A stretch of 64,000 nucleotides of DNA, taken from the NCBI GenBank assembly GCA_963819905.1, contig CAWFXP010000005.1:241806-305805 (forward strand). The letters run 5' to 3'. A program made the position numbers and the translations under genes. The DNA is from CAWCQC01 sp963819905 (GTDB lineage: Bacteria; Actinomycetota; Thermoleophilia; Gaiellales; Gaiellaceae). The notes beneath the pieces were generated by a model, which did no database searches, was not told the origin of the DNA, and saw only the letters and a program-made list of their open reading frames with translations. Below, in pieces: positions 17,458 through 26,262 of the stretch (within the stretch, counting starts at the first letter, position 1; each line of letters opens with the position of its first letter).

Positions 17458-20253
17458 ATGGCTGACAGCTTCGACAGCCGCTCGACGATCGCCGTCGCGG
17501 GCGAGCGCTACGAGATCTTCCGCCTCGACGCCCTGCAGCCGCGCTACGACGTACTGCGTCTCCCGTACACGCTGCGGATACTGCTCGAGAACGCGCTCCG
17601 CCTCGAGGACGGGGAGACCGTCACGACCGACGACGTGGAGGCCGTCGCGACGTGGGTCGCGAAAGCGGAGCCGAGCCGCGAGATCTCGTTCACCCCGGCC
17701 AGGGTCCTGCTGCAGGACTTCACCGGCGTACCGGCCGTCGTCGACCTGGCCGCGATGCGCGACGCGATGCGCGACCTCGGCGGCGACCCCGCCGTCATCA
17801 ACCCCCTCCTGCCGGCCGAGCTCGTCATCGACCACTCGGTGCAGGTGGACGAGTACGCCTCACGTTTCGCCTTCTCCCGCAACGCCGAGCTCGAGTTCGA
17901 GCGCAACCGGGAGCGCTACGCGTTCCTCCGCTGGGGGCAGACGGCCTTCGAGAACTTCAGCGTCGTCCCTCCGGAGACCGGCATCGTCCACCAAGTCAAC
18001 ATCGAGCACCTGGCGCGGGTGATCGAGTCGCGGCAAGTCGGCGGCAGCCGGCAGGCGTTCCCTGACACGCTGGTCGGCACGGACTCCCATACGACGATGG
18101 TGAACGGGCTCGGCGTGCTCGGCTGGGGCGTGGGCGGGATCGAGGCCGAGGCGGCGATGCTCGGCGAGCCGATCTCGATGCTCGTTCCGCAGGTCGTCGG
18201 CTTCAAGCTCACGGGAACGCTCCCGGCCGGAGCGACGGCGACCGATCTCGTCCTCACGGTCACGGAGATCCTTCGCGGCGTCGGCGTCGTCGGCAAGTTC
18301 GTCGAGTTCTTCGGCCGCGGCCTCGTCGGCCTGCCGATCGCCGATCGCGCGACGATCGCCAACATGGCGCCGGAGTGCGGGGCCACCTGCAACTTCTTCC
18401 CGGTCGACGAGGAGACGCTTCGCTACCTGACGCTCACCGCGAGACCAGAGGAGCAGATCGCCCTCGTCGAGGCCTACGCGCGCGAGCAGCACCTCTTCCA
18501 CAACCCGGACGACGAGCCGACGTACACGCAGGTCGTCGAGCTCGACCTGGGTGACGTCGAGCCGAGCCTCGCCGGTCCGCGCCGCCCACAGGACCGGGTG
18601 CCGCTCGCAGGCGCTGGCAGCGCCTTCGTCGAGGCCCTCTCGAGCTTCGGCGTCGGCTACGGCAAGGAGACGCTCGACGAGGCCGTCGCCGAGTCCTTCC
18701 CGGCGAGCGACCCGCCGGCAGGCGTCGAGCCCGGCCACCAAGCGGTGCCGTCGGAGCGCGTGCCCGTCGCGACGGCGGCGCCTGCCCCCGCCTCGGTCAC
18801 CGTGACGCTCGACGGCGAGACGTTCCAGCTCGAGCACGGCGCGGTCGTCATCGCCGCGATCACGAGTTGCACCAACACGTCGAACCCGGCCGTGATGGTC
18901 GGCGCAGGCCTCCTCGCCAAGCGCGCGGTGGAGCGGGGCCTGACCCGCAAGCCCTGGGTCAAGTCGAGCCTCGCCCCCGGCTCCAAGGTCGTCACCGAGT
19001 ACCTCGCCCGCGCGGGCCTCACCCCGTACCTCGACGAGCTGGGCTTCAACCTCGTCGGCTACGGCTGCACGACCTGCATCGGCAACTCCGGTCCCCTGCC
19101 GGAACCGATCTCGGACGCGATCGCGGACGGCGAGCTCGTCGTCTGCGCCGTGCTGTCGGGCAACCGCAACTTCGAGGCCCGCATCCACTCGGAGATCAAG
19201 GCGAACTACCTCGCCTCTCCCCCGCTCGTCGTCGCCTACGCCCTCGCCGGGAGGATGGACGTCGACCTCGTCGAGGAGCCCCTGGGACAGGATCGCGACG
19301 GAGCGGACGTCTACCTCCGCGATCTCTGGCCGAGCCCGCAGGAGATCGACGAGACGATCGCGGCCTCGCTCCACCGGGAGATGTTCGCCGCGACGTACGC
19401 CGACGTCTACTCGGGCGACGAGCGCTGGAACGCGCTCGAGACCCCGGCCGGGGCCCTCTACGCGTGGGAGCCGGCGTCGACGTACGTGCGGCGGCCGCCG
19501 TACTTCGACGGCATGTCACGGCAGCCGGAGGGCGTGCCCGACATCACAGGAGCGCGCTGCCTCGTCATGGTCGGCAACAGCGTCACGACCGACCACATCT
19601 CGCCCGCCGGCGCGATTCGCCTGGACAGTCCCACGGGCAGGTACCTGACGGAGGCCGGCGTCGAGCGCAGGGACTTCAACTCCTACGGCTCACGGAGGGG
19701 TAACCACGAGGTGATGGTGCGAGGCACGTTTGCCAACGTCAGGCTGCGCAACCAGCTCGCGCCCGGCACGGAAGGCTCGGTCACGGCCCATCTGCCCGAC
19801 GGCGAGCAGCTGTCGATCTACGACGCGTCGCTCCGTTATCAGGACGAGGGCGTCCCACTCGTCGTGCTCGCCGGCAAGGAGTACGGCTCGGGCTCGTCGC
19901 GCGACTGGGCGGCGAAGGGCCCGGACCTGCTCGGCGTCAGGGCCGTTCTCGCCGAGAGCTACGAGAAGATCCACCGCTCGAACCTGCTGATGATGGGCAT
20001 CGTCCCGCTCCAGTTCCCGGCGGGCGAGTCGGCCGCTTCCCTCGGACTGACCGGACGCGAGCGCTTCGACGTGACCGGCCTCGCAGGCGGCGAGGCGAGC
20101 GAGGTGTCGGTCACGGCGACGCCCGACGGCGGTGCGCCTGCGATCTCCTTCAGGGCGCGCGTCCGCCTCGACACGCCGCGCGAGCGCGACTACGTCCGCC
20201 ACGGTGGCATCCTCCGCTACGTGCTCCGGCGGCTCGCACCGCGGGATCCGTGA
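17458..20253 (+). CDS. acnA: Aconitate hydratase A
   Basis: This 931-residue protein is a full-length AcnA/IRP-type aconitase interconverting citrate and isocitrate in the TCA cycle and glyoxylate shunt. The 4Fe-4S ligands are visible: Cys471 in AITSCTNTSNP, and Cys537 and Cys540 in YGCTTCIGNSG. Other marks are GTDSHTTMVNGLGVLGWGVGG near residue 205, and the swivel domain with VTTDHISPAGAI and YGSGSSRDWAAKGP. An extra linker sits at about residues 400-440, with LDEAVAESFPASDPP just before the iron-sulfur half. The ATG directly follows AAGAGGG. It is divergent from the lipase with 41 bp between starts. Confidence 0.96.
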   Translation: MADSFDSRSTIAVAGERYEIFRLDALQPRYDVLRLPYTLRILLENALRLEDGETVTTDDVEAVATWVAKAEPSREISFTPARVLLQDFTGVPAVVDLAAMRDAMRDLGGDPAVINPLLPAELVIDHSVQVDEYASRFAFSRNAELEFERNRERYAFLRWGQTAFENFSVVPPETGIVHQVNIEHLARVIESRQVGGSRQAFPDTLVGTDSHTTMVNGLGVLGWGVGGIEAEAAMLGEPISMLVPQVVGFKLTGTLPAGATATDLVLTVTEILRGVGVVGKFVEFFGRGLVGLPIADRATIANMAPECGATCNFFPVDEETLRYLTLTARPEEQIALVEAYAREQHLFHNPDDEPTYTQVVELDLGDVEPSLAGPRRPQDRVPLAGAGSAFVEALSSFGVGYGKETLDEAVAESFPASDPPAGVEPGHQAVPSERVPVATAAPAPASVTVTLDGETFQLEHGAVVIAAITSCTNTSNPAVMVGAGLLAKRAVERGLTRKPWVKSSLAPGSKVVTEYLARAGLTPYLDELGFNLVGYGCTTCIGNSGPLPEPISDAIADGELVVCAVLSGNRNFEARIHSEIKANYLASPPLVVAYALAGRMDVDLVEEPLGQDRDGADVYLRDLWPSPQEIDETIAASLHREMFAATYADVYSGDERWNALETPAGALYAWEPASTYVRRPPYFDGMSRQPEGVPDITGARCLVMVGNSVTTDHISPAGAIRLDSPTGRYLTEAGVERRDFNSYGSRRGNHEVMVRGTFANVRLRNQLAPGTEGSVTAHLPDGEQLSIYDASLRYQDEGVPLVVLAGKEYGSGSSRDWAAKGPDLLGVRAVLAESYEKIHRSNLLMMGIVPLQFPAGESAASLGLTGRERFDVTGLAGGEASEVSVTATPDGGAPAISFRARVRLDTPRERDYVRHGGILRYVLRRLAPRDP

Positions 20254-20323
20254 GGGTTTTCCCGCAAGCCGAATCCGCGCCGCTCCCGATGCCCGCGCCG
20301 GCCCGTCGAGGAACCATTCGCCC

Positions 20324-20644
20324 ATGCGGGCAAGCTACGCGGTGCTCTGGCAGGAGACCGGCGGCGAGCCGTGCTCGGGCGAGCTCGAGCTCGGCGAGAG
20401 CTGCCTTCGGCTGGAGGGCTCGCGGCGGGCAGGCGACTCGATGACGAGCGAGATCCCGTACGACGAGATCGCCGGTCTCCGGGTCGGCCGCTCTGCGGGT
20501 GACCGGCTGGACGGCCGTTCCACCCTGATCCTCGACCGCAGGGGCGGCGCTTCCGTGCTCGTGACCAGCACGACGGGGCTCGGCATGAACCGCGAGATCG
20601 AGGAGCGCTTGCGCCGGCTGCTCGCCGAAGCCCGGACCAGATGA
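20324..20644 (+). CDS. Small protein of unknown function, first gene of a four-gene overlapping operon
   Basis: ATG 20324 gives a 106-residue protein starting MRASYAVLWQETGG. It has a beta-rich pattern (SGELELGESCLRLEGSR, then EIPYDEIAGLRVGRS, then STLILDRRGG), resembling small PH-like or YokE-like modules that display exposed strands; I cannot assign a family. A helix (MNREIEERLRRLLAEA) closes it. Its TGA overlaps the next ATG (ATGA at 20641), so the two are translationally coupled. There is no membrane segment or signal. Confidence 0.65.
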   Translation: MRASYAVLWQETGGEPCSGELELGESCLRLEGSRRAGDSMTSEIPYDEIAGLRVGRSAGDRLDGRSTLILDRRGGASVLVTSTTGLGMNREIEERLRRLLAEARTR

Positions 20645-20934
20645 GCCGCGTCGTCGTCGTCGTGCCCCTCAGGGAGGGAAGCCAGGAGACGGCGCGGCTG
20701 CTCATCGCCGACGGGCCCCCGTTCGATCTCGACGCGTCGGCGCTCGAGCAGCACGAGGTCTACCTGACGGAGAGCGAGGCGGTGTTCGTGTTCGAGGGGC
20801 CCGGCGCGAGAGAGGAGGTCGAGCGCCTCGTCGGCGACCCGGGCGTTCTCCGCGCAGCGGTTGCCTGGCGGGAGTGCCTTGCCGCGCGGCCGCGAATCGC
20901 CGAGCGGTCGTTCGACTGGTCTCGCGACCGGTGA
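20641..20934 (+). CDS. Small protein of unknown function coupled to sensor kinase
   Basis: This 97-residue soluble protein begins MSRVVVVVPLREGSQETARL and contains LEQHEVYLTESEAVFVFEGP, an alternating strand/helix pattern like a small ferredoxin-fold (ACT- or DUF-like) module. It ends with several Trp and Arg residues (DWSRDR). I recognise no family. It overlaps the previous gene by ATGA and the following kinase by GTGA. A structural or ligand-binding role in the same signalling pathway is inferred from coupling only. Confidence 0.65.
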   Translation: MSRVVVVVPLREGSQETARLLIADGPPFDLDASALEQHEVYLTESEAVFVFEGPGAREEVERLVGDPGVLRAAVAWRECLAARPRIAERSFDWSRDR

Positions 20935-22608
20935 CGATCGGCCACGCCGAACGCCTGCGGGGGCTCGTCGAGACGGGCGTCGCCCTCACGTCGGAGCTCT
21001 CGCTCGACGCCGTGCTCCAGAAGCTCGTCGAGGCGGCCGCCGAGCTCACCGGGTCGCGCTACGCGGCCCTCGGCGTGATCGACCCTACCGGGACGACGCT
21101 CGAGCGTTTCCTGACCTCCGGCATCCCGGAGGAGAAGGCGCGGGAGATCGGCCGCCTCCCCGTCGGCCGCGGCATCCTCGGCGTCCTCATCCGCGAGGCG
21201 CGCCCGTTGCGGCTGCACGACCTGACCACCGACCCGCGCTCGGTCGGGTTTCCACCGGGCCATCCGCCGATGCGGTCGTTCCTCGGAGTCCCGATCCTGC
21301 TGCGCGGCACCGCGTTCGGGAACCTCTACCTGACCGAGAAGCACGACGGCACCGACTTCAGCGACGAGGATCAGGAAGTCGTCGAGCTGCTGGCCAGCCA
21401 GGCCGCCGTCGCGATCGACAACGCGCGCCTGTACGAGTCGGCAACCCGCTGGCTGCAACAGCTCGAGACGATGACCGAGGTCGGCAACGCGCTCGCGGGC
21501 GAGATCGAGCTCCCCCGAGTGCTCGAGCTGATCGCGCGGCGCGCCCGCGAGCTGATCGGCGCCCGCTTCGTGTTCATCGCCCTGCCGGGCCCAGACGGAG
21601 ACCTGCTCGTCGAGGCCGCCGCCGACCACGGCGGCGTGGCCCGCGCAGTCGGGCTTGCGATCAGCCGGACGCATTCGAAGAGCGCCCGGGTTCTCGCCAG
21701 GCGCTTGTCCGAGCGCGTCGACTCCGCCGACGACGATCCGGAGATCGACCACGAGATGACGCGCCGCTTCTCGGAGCTGACGGGCCTGCCGGTCCCGGTC
21801 ACGGGCCTCTTCGTGCCGCTCATCGCGCGCGACGAGGCAATCGGCGTGATCGCGATCCACGACAAGCTCGGCGACGGCGGCGACGACCGGGATCCCCGCT
21901 TCACCGACGAGGACATGCGCCTGGCCGAGGTGTTCGCGGCCCGGGCCGCAGTGGCGGTCGACCTCTCGCAGCGCATCGAGCGGGATGCGCTGCGGCGCGT
22001 CGTCCAGGCGCAGGAGCTCGAGCGCCGACGCCTCGCGCGCGAGCTCCACGACGAGACCGGCCAGGCGCTCACGTCGATTCTGCTCGGCCTCCGCGCCGTC
22101 GACGACGCAGCGGGCGAGCGCGAGCGACACGACGCCGCGGCTGCGCTGCGGGAGCTGGTCGTCGCGACGCTTCAGGACGTCCGGCGCCTCGCCGTCGAGC
22201 TGCGGCCGACGGCGCTCGACGACTTCGGTCTCGTCCCGGCTCTCGAGCGGCTGGTCGAGGGGTTCGGCGAGCAGACCGGGCTCGCCATCGACCTCGAGGC
22301 CGCGCTCGAAGGACGCCTCCCACCCGAGATCGAGACCGCGCTCTACCGCATCGTCCAGGAGGCGCTGACCAACGTCCTGAAGCACGCCAGGGCGCGCCAC
22401 GTCAGCATCCTCCTGCGTGGCACGACGGGTATGGTCACGGCCGTGATCGAGGACGACGGCCGCGGCCTCGCCGGCCGGCGAGGCGCGGGAGACCGGCCTC
22501 GGGCTCCTCGGCATGCGGGAGCGGCTCTCCCTGCTCGACGGCTCGCTCGCGGTCGAGTCCGTCCCCGGCCGCGGGACGACGCTGGTCGCCGAGGTCCCGA
22601 TCCGATGA
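20931..22608 (+). CDS. GAF-domain NarL-type sensor histidine kinase (one internal frameshift)
   Basis: The start is GTG 20931 (GTGA overlap). Two GAF domains occupy about residues 15-165 and 175-350 (ASQAAVAIDNARLYE and FAARAAVAVDLSQ mark their ends). The HisKA_3 segment has His373 in LARELHDETGQAL, then a HATPase with an intact N-box, EALTNVLKHA. At about 22476, within CCGGCCGG, the frame breaks. Reading one base further restores GEARETGLGLLGMRERLSLL and ends at a TGA (22606-22608) that overlaps the regulator ATG. The fused kinase-regulator frame seen without correction is therefore an artefact of the extra base. No membrane segment is seen, so it is a cytoplasmic sensor. Redox or gas sensing is possible but unproven. 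Confidence 0.85.
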
Positions 22609-23246
22609 TCCGCGTCCTCGTCGTCGACGACCACGCCGTCGTCCGCTCGGGCCTCAAGCTGCTGCTCGGCCAGCAGGAGGACATCGAGGTGGTCGGCGAG
22701 GCCGGGACCGCCGCGGAGGCGATCCGGGAGGCACGGCACCTGCTCCCCGACGTCGTCCTCCTCGACGTCGTCCTGCCGGACGAATCCGGTCTCTCGGCCC
22801 TACCCGCGATCCGGGAAGCATCCTCCGAGACCCGCGTCCTCGTCCTGTCGATGCAGGACGACCCCAACTACGTGCGCGAGGCGTTCGGCGCGGGCGCGAT
22901 GGGCTACGTGCTGAAGGAGGCCGCGGACACGGAGGTCGTCACCGCGGTTCGCGAGGTGGCGCAAGGTGGCCGGTACGTGGATCCCTCGCTCGGCGCGCGG
23001 CTGGCGACCGCGGAGGCCGAAGCGAAGGCCCGGGCCGAGGAGGATCCGCTCTCGGAGCGCGAGCGGGAAGTCCTGCGCCTGCTCGCGCTCGGCCATACGA
23101 ACCAGGAGATCGCGAAGCTGCTCTTCATCTCGGTCCGGACGGCCGAGACCCACAGAGCGCACATCATGCAGAAGCTCCGCCTCTCCACGCGGGCGGAGCT
23201 CGTCCGCTACGCAATCGCGAGCGGCCTCCTCGACGAGGAGCGCTAA
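22605..23246 (+). CDS. NarL/FixJ-type response regulator, partner of the GAF kinase
   Basis: This 213-residue protein has a receiver domain with Asp8/Asp9, phospho-acceptor Asp54 (VVLLDVVLPDESG), the switch residues in VLVLSMQDD and the Lys in MGYVLKEAA. The C-terminal LuxR helix-turn-helix is LSEREREVLRLLALGHTNQEIA with RTAETHRAHIMQKL. Its ATG overlaps the natural stop of the kinase (ATGA), so the pair is translationally coupled. The stop codon overlaps the convergent flippase gene's stop. Target promoters are unknown; the tandem half-sites at 29.9 kb are one candidate. Confidence 0.92.
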   Translation: MIRVLVVDDHAVVRSGLKLLLGQQEDIEVVGEAGTAAEAIREARHLLPDVVLLDVVLPDESGLSALPAIREASSETRVLVLSMQDDPNYVREAFGAGAMGYVLKEAADTEVVTAVREVAQGGRYVDPSLGARLATAEAEAKARAEEDPLSEREREVLRLLALGHTNQEIAKLLFISVRTAETHRAHIMQKLRLSTRAELVRYAIASGLLDEER

Positions 23247-24397
23247 CCGGCCGCGAGCCTCCCGCCGGGCGCCGGTGAGGCCGCCGCTCCGCGGATCTCG
23301 GCGGCGTAGACGTCGAGGTCGCGGCCTACCCCGCGCAGAGCGGGAATCGCGAGGATGGCGGGCAGCGTCGGGAGCAGGAAGCTGAAGAAGCGGTAGGTGA
23401 AGACGCCGAGCATGGCCTGCGAGAGCGGAACGCCGACGGCCGTGATCGCGAAGGCGGTGGCCGCGTCCACGCCCCCGATGCCGCCTGTCGGCAGGGGAAG
23501 GAAGTTCGCGAGATATCCGGTCGCGTAGACGACGATCAGGACGAGGGGCGAGAGCCGGACGTCGAACGCCCGCAGGCCGGCCCACAGGCAGAGCATGTCA
23601 CCGAACCAGTAGAGCGCAGGGCCGAGCGTCACGCTGCGGTGCTCCCGGGCCGTGCAGAGCAGCTTCCGAGCCATCACGGCCGCGGCCACGGCCGCCGAGA
23701 ACGCGCTTCGCAGCTTGCCTTCCGCCGGCCGCGCCAGCCGCTCGCCGCGAGCAGGCGAGGTGACCACCGCGGCTGCGCCGAAGCAGGCCGCCAGGCCAGC
23801 GAGCCAGGGGAGGGTCATGACGACCGGTGCATCCCCGCCGATGCCGACGAGGACGAGCGCGCTCGCGACGAGCGTCGCGGCGCCGAAGACCGCGAACAGG
23901 AGGACGTTGAACGCCAGCATGCGGACGGCGGCCTCACGGCGCGTGCGACCGGCGTGGTGGAACGCCCAGTAGATGACCGCAAGACCGCCCGCGCCTCCCG
24001 TTGCGAGCAGCCGGGTGGCACCGAGCGAGGCGAGCACGACCTTGATCGAGAGCCAGAGGCGCGGCCTCCGCCGCCCTTCCGGCGCGGCGAGACCGCGGAA
24101 GAGCGCGACGTAGCCGCCGTACGACACGATCTGCGAGAAGAAGCAGACCGCCAGCCAGACGGGCTTCGCGTCCTTCAGGGAGTCGAGCATCTTCGTGTAG
24201 CCGGCGACCTTCCCCACGAGCAGGGAGACGCCGACGAGGAGGAGCGTCGCGAGGCCGACGAGGAGGAGCAGCTTCAGCCTGCCGTCGAGGCGCTTGAACG
24301 GGAGCGCCTCTGGCCCAGCCTCGGCCCGGACACCGGGATCGGGGATCGCAACCTCGTCGTGCACGGTTCTCGTCGATTCTTGCACGACCAGGTACAT
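23243..24397 (-). CDS. LPG synthase-like / UPF0104 integral membrane protein
   Basis: This 384-residue protein has about eight hydrophobic segments after a 40-residue cytoplasmic N-terminus. Typical marks of the lysylphosphatidylglycerol-synthase TM family (AglD/UPF0104) are FSQIVSYGGYVALFRG, ATGGAGGLAVIYWAF and the late block YLANFLPLPTGGIGGVDAA. Proteins of this family flip or transfer lipid-linked groups; no soluble transferase domain is attached here, so a flippase-like role is the safer reading. No clear SD precedes ATG 24397. It is divergent from the sigma factor, with 83 bp between starts. Confidence 0.82.
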   Translation of the reverse strand: MYLVVQESTRTVHDEVAIPDPGVRAEAGPEALPFKRLDGRLKLLLLVGLATLLLVGVSLLVGKVAGYTKMLDSLKDAKPVWLAVCFFSQIVSYGGYVALFRGLAAPEGRRRPRLWLSIKVVLASLGATRLLATGGAGGLAVIYWAFHHAGRTRREAAVRMLAFNVLLFAVFGAATLVASALVLVGIGGDAPVVMTLPWLAGLAACFGAAAVVTSPARGERLARPAEGKLRSAFSAAVAAAVMARKLLCTAREHRSVTLGPALYWFGDMLCLWAGLRAFDVRLSPLVLIVVYATGYLANFLPLPTGGIGGVDAATAFAITAVGVPLSQAMLGVFTYRFFSFLLPTLPAILAIPALRGVGRDLDVYAAEIRGAAASPAPGGRLAAG

Positions 24398-24480
24398 ACC
24401 CCGTGCGGATTTTCCGCAATGCAGGGTCAGGTCTTCCCCGATGACACGGCGCTTCGCGCAAGGGACACTCAGTCGGTCGC

Positions 24481-25521
24481 ATGATCGACATGTCCTCCGC
24501 CACGTCCGACGCGATCGCGTCGTTCCTCGAGCAGGCCGAGCAGCGGGGCGAGGTCGGCACCGACGCGCTCGACGCGCTCAGGGCCGATCTCGACCTGACC
24601 GACGACGATGTCGCGTTTCTCTGCGAGGAGCTCGGGGTGCTCGGCGTCGACCTCGTCTCGAGCGCCACGGACCGGGTAGCCTCGCCTCCGCTCGAGGCGT
24701 TCGACCCGACGCATGCGCTCGACTCGCTCGGCCTCTTCTTCGCGGAGGTGGCGCGACACCGCCTGCTGAGCCCGGCCGAGGAGCTCGAGCTTGCGCGGCG
24801 CATCGAGCGCGGTGACCCCGACGCGACGCACCGCATGATCGTCTCGAACCTGCGGCTCGTCGTCTCGATCGCGAAGGGCTTCCGCGACCGCGGCGTCCCC
24901 TTCCTCGATCTGATCCAGGAAGGGACGATCGGGCTGACGAGGGCAGTCGAGAAGTTCGACTGGCGGCGCGGCTACAAGTTCTCGACCTACGCGACGTGGT
25001 GGATCCGCCAGGCCGTCCAGCGCGCGGTCACGGGCCAGTCCCGCGACATCCGCCTCCCCGTCCACGTCACGGAGCGCCAGCGCAAGCTCCGCAACGCCTC
25101 CCGCCGGCTCGAGAGCACGCTCGGCCGGCGGTCGACGCTCGCCGAGCTGGCCGAGGAGGCAGGCATCTCCCCCCGTCACGCGCAGGAGGCGCTCGACGCG
25201 AGCTACGTCGTCGCCTCTCTGAACCAGACGATCGGAGAAGGCGACGCCGAGCTCGGTGAGCTCATCGAGGACGAGGGAGCGGACGACCCGGTCGGCCTTG
25301 TCGACGACGCGCTGACCCAGGCTCGAGTACGGCGTGCGATCACGCTGCTCCCGGATCGCGAGCGCCGCATCCTCGAGCTGCGCTACGGATTCGGCTGCGA
25401 GCCGATGACGCTCGAGTCGATCGGCAGGGAGGTCGGCCTCACGCGGGAGCGGGTCCGCCAGCTCGAGCTGGAGACGCTGGCCCGCCTCGGCAAGGCAGCG
25501 CTCCAGGACATCGGAGCCTGA
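24481..25521 (+). CDS. RNA polymerase sigma-70 factor, group 1/2 (SigA/SigB-like)
   Basis: This 346-residue sigma factor has region 1.2 (DSLGLFFAEVARHRLLSPAEE), region 2 with NLRLVVSIAKGF, DLIQEGTIGLTRAVEKFDWRR and the -10-reading YKFSTYATWWIRQAV, region 3, and region 4 with ITLLPDRERRILELRYGF and the -35-reading LTRERVRQLELETL. It lacks a long acidic region 1.1, so it is either a short primary sigma or a group 2 alternative. Region 2.4 is standard, which fits the TANNNT -10 boxes seen elsewhere. The ATG at 24490 is a second start candidate. Confidence 0.92.
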   Translation: MIDMSSATSDAIASFLEQAEQRGEVGTDALDALRADLDLTDDDVAFLCEELGVLGVDLVSSATDRVASPPLEAFDPTHALDSLGLFFAEVARHRLLSPAEELELARRIERGDPDATHRMIVSNLRLVVSIAKGFRDRGVPFLDLIQEGTIGLTRAVEKFDWRRGYKFSTYATWWIRQAVQRAVTGQSRDIRLPVHVTERQRKLRNASRRLESTLGRRSTLAELAEEAGISPRHAQEALDASYVVASLNQTIGEGDAELGELIEDEGADDPVGLVDDALTQARVRRAITLLPDRERRILELRYGFGCEPMTLESIGREVGLTRERVRQLELETLARLGKAALQDIGA

Positions 25522-25746
25522 TCAGCGCCGCGAGGGAGGCTCCCGCCGCTCGCTCGTCTCGATCAGGAACACCGCGCCGGTCAGCCCACCGGCCACGGCC
25601 AGCGCGATCGCGAAGCCGACCCAGGCGCCGGTCGGCAGCGGACGGGTGAGCGCGACGACGCCGGCGACCAGCACGGCGACGGTGACGACCGCGTCGATCG
25701 CGAGCAGGACGCGGACGAACGCGCGCGAGCGGAGAAACGAGGACAT
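25522..25746 (-). CDS. Small two-helix membrane protein
   Basis: A 74-residue protein with two hydrophobic helices (ALLAIDAVVTVAVLVAGVVAL-like at residues 13-33, and WVGFAIALAVAGGLTGAVFLI at 42-62), a basic N-terminus (RSRAFVR) and a charged tail (ETSERREPPSRR). I know no family for it. It converges directly with the sigma gene (no gap between stops). A role in membrane adaptation is only a guess. Confidence 0.55.
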   Translation of the reverse strand: MSSFLRSRAFVRVLLAIDAVVTVAVLVAGVVALTRPLPTGAWVGFAIALAVAGGLTGAVFLIETSERREPPSRR

Positions 25747-25748
25747 GC

Positions 25749-25802
25749 GGTAGTTTCGCCGTTCCCGGCCCTGCCGCTTCGAGCCGCCTTCGGCGAACTA
25801 CC
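25749..25802. promoter_or_regulatory. Inverted repeat between divergent genes
   Basis: GGTAGTTTCGCCG (25749-25761) and CGGCGAACTACC (25791-25802) are inverted copies differing by one T. They enclose about 29 bases. The element starts 2 bp upstream of the small membrane-protein ATG and ends 82 bp before the CBS gene. It could be an operator pair or an RNA hairpin in the 5' leader of the membrane-protein gene. Confidence 0.5.
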
Positions 25803-25884
25803 GAAGACGCGCGGGGAAGCTCACGGAGACGTGATCGGGGGCCGCCCCGATGCCGGACGCACGGACGGCTGACAGGATGCTCCC

Positions 25885-26247
25885 ATGGGCCGGATTCCTG
25901 ACACGAAGCAGGTGTACGTGGGAGACGCGATGCACCCCGGCATCCTCACCTGCTCGCCGCGAGCACCGCTTCGGGAGGTCGCCCGGCTGATGGCAGAGCA
26001 TCGTGTGCACTGCATCGCGGTCATGAGCGAGACGCCGCTCGAGCGGGAGGACGACCGGCTCTGGGGCGCGGGTGAGGCGGCAGGGAGCCCGATCGTGACC
26101 GCGTCGCCTGACGACCCGCTCGACCGCGCAGCCCAGCTGATGCGGGAGTACTCGACGTCCCACCTCGTCGTCGTCGATCCCGTCACCGACCGGCCGACGG
26201 GGATCATCTCGACCCTGGACGTCGCGGCGGCCGTCGCGGCCGGCTAG
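25885..26247 (+). CDS. Two-CBS-domain protein
   Basis: This 120-residue protein consists of one CBS pair: VGDAMHPGILTCSPRAPLREVARLMAEHRVHCIAV and IVTASPDDPLDRAAQLMREYSTSHLVVVDPVTDRPTGIISTLDV. The GIISTLD ending is the usual adenosine-nucleotide-binding signature (G-I-(I/V)-S-T-x-D). It binds an adenine nucleotide and acts as a regulatory sensor; the partner is unknown. Context (P-type ATPase and universal stress proteins next door) suggests energy or stress sensing. The SD AGGA is 8 nt before ATG. Confidence 0.85.
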   Translation: MGRIPDTKQVYVGDAMHPGILTCSPRAPLREVARLMAEHRVHCIAVMSETPLEREDDRLWGAGEAAGSPIVTASPDDPLDRAAQLMREYSTSHLVVVDPVTDRPTGIISTLDVAAAVAAG

Positions 26248-26262
26248 GACGAGCCCTCGTCA

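Noticed and set aside
20874..23246. Single 790-residue hybrid kinase-regulator
   Set aside because: The fusion arises from one extra base at about 22476. The corrected kinase frame ends at a TGA overlapping the regulator ATG, as in separate coupled genes.
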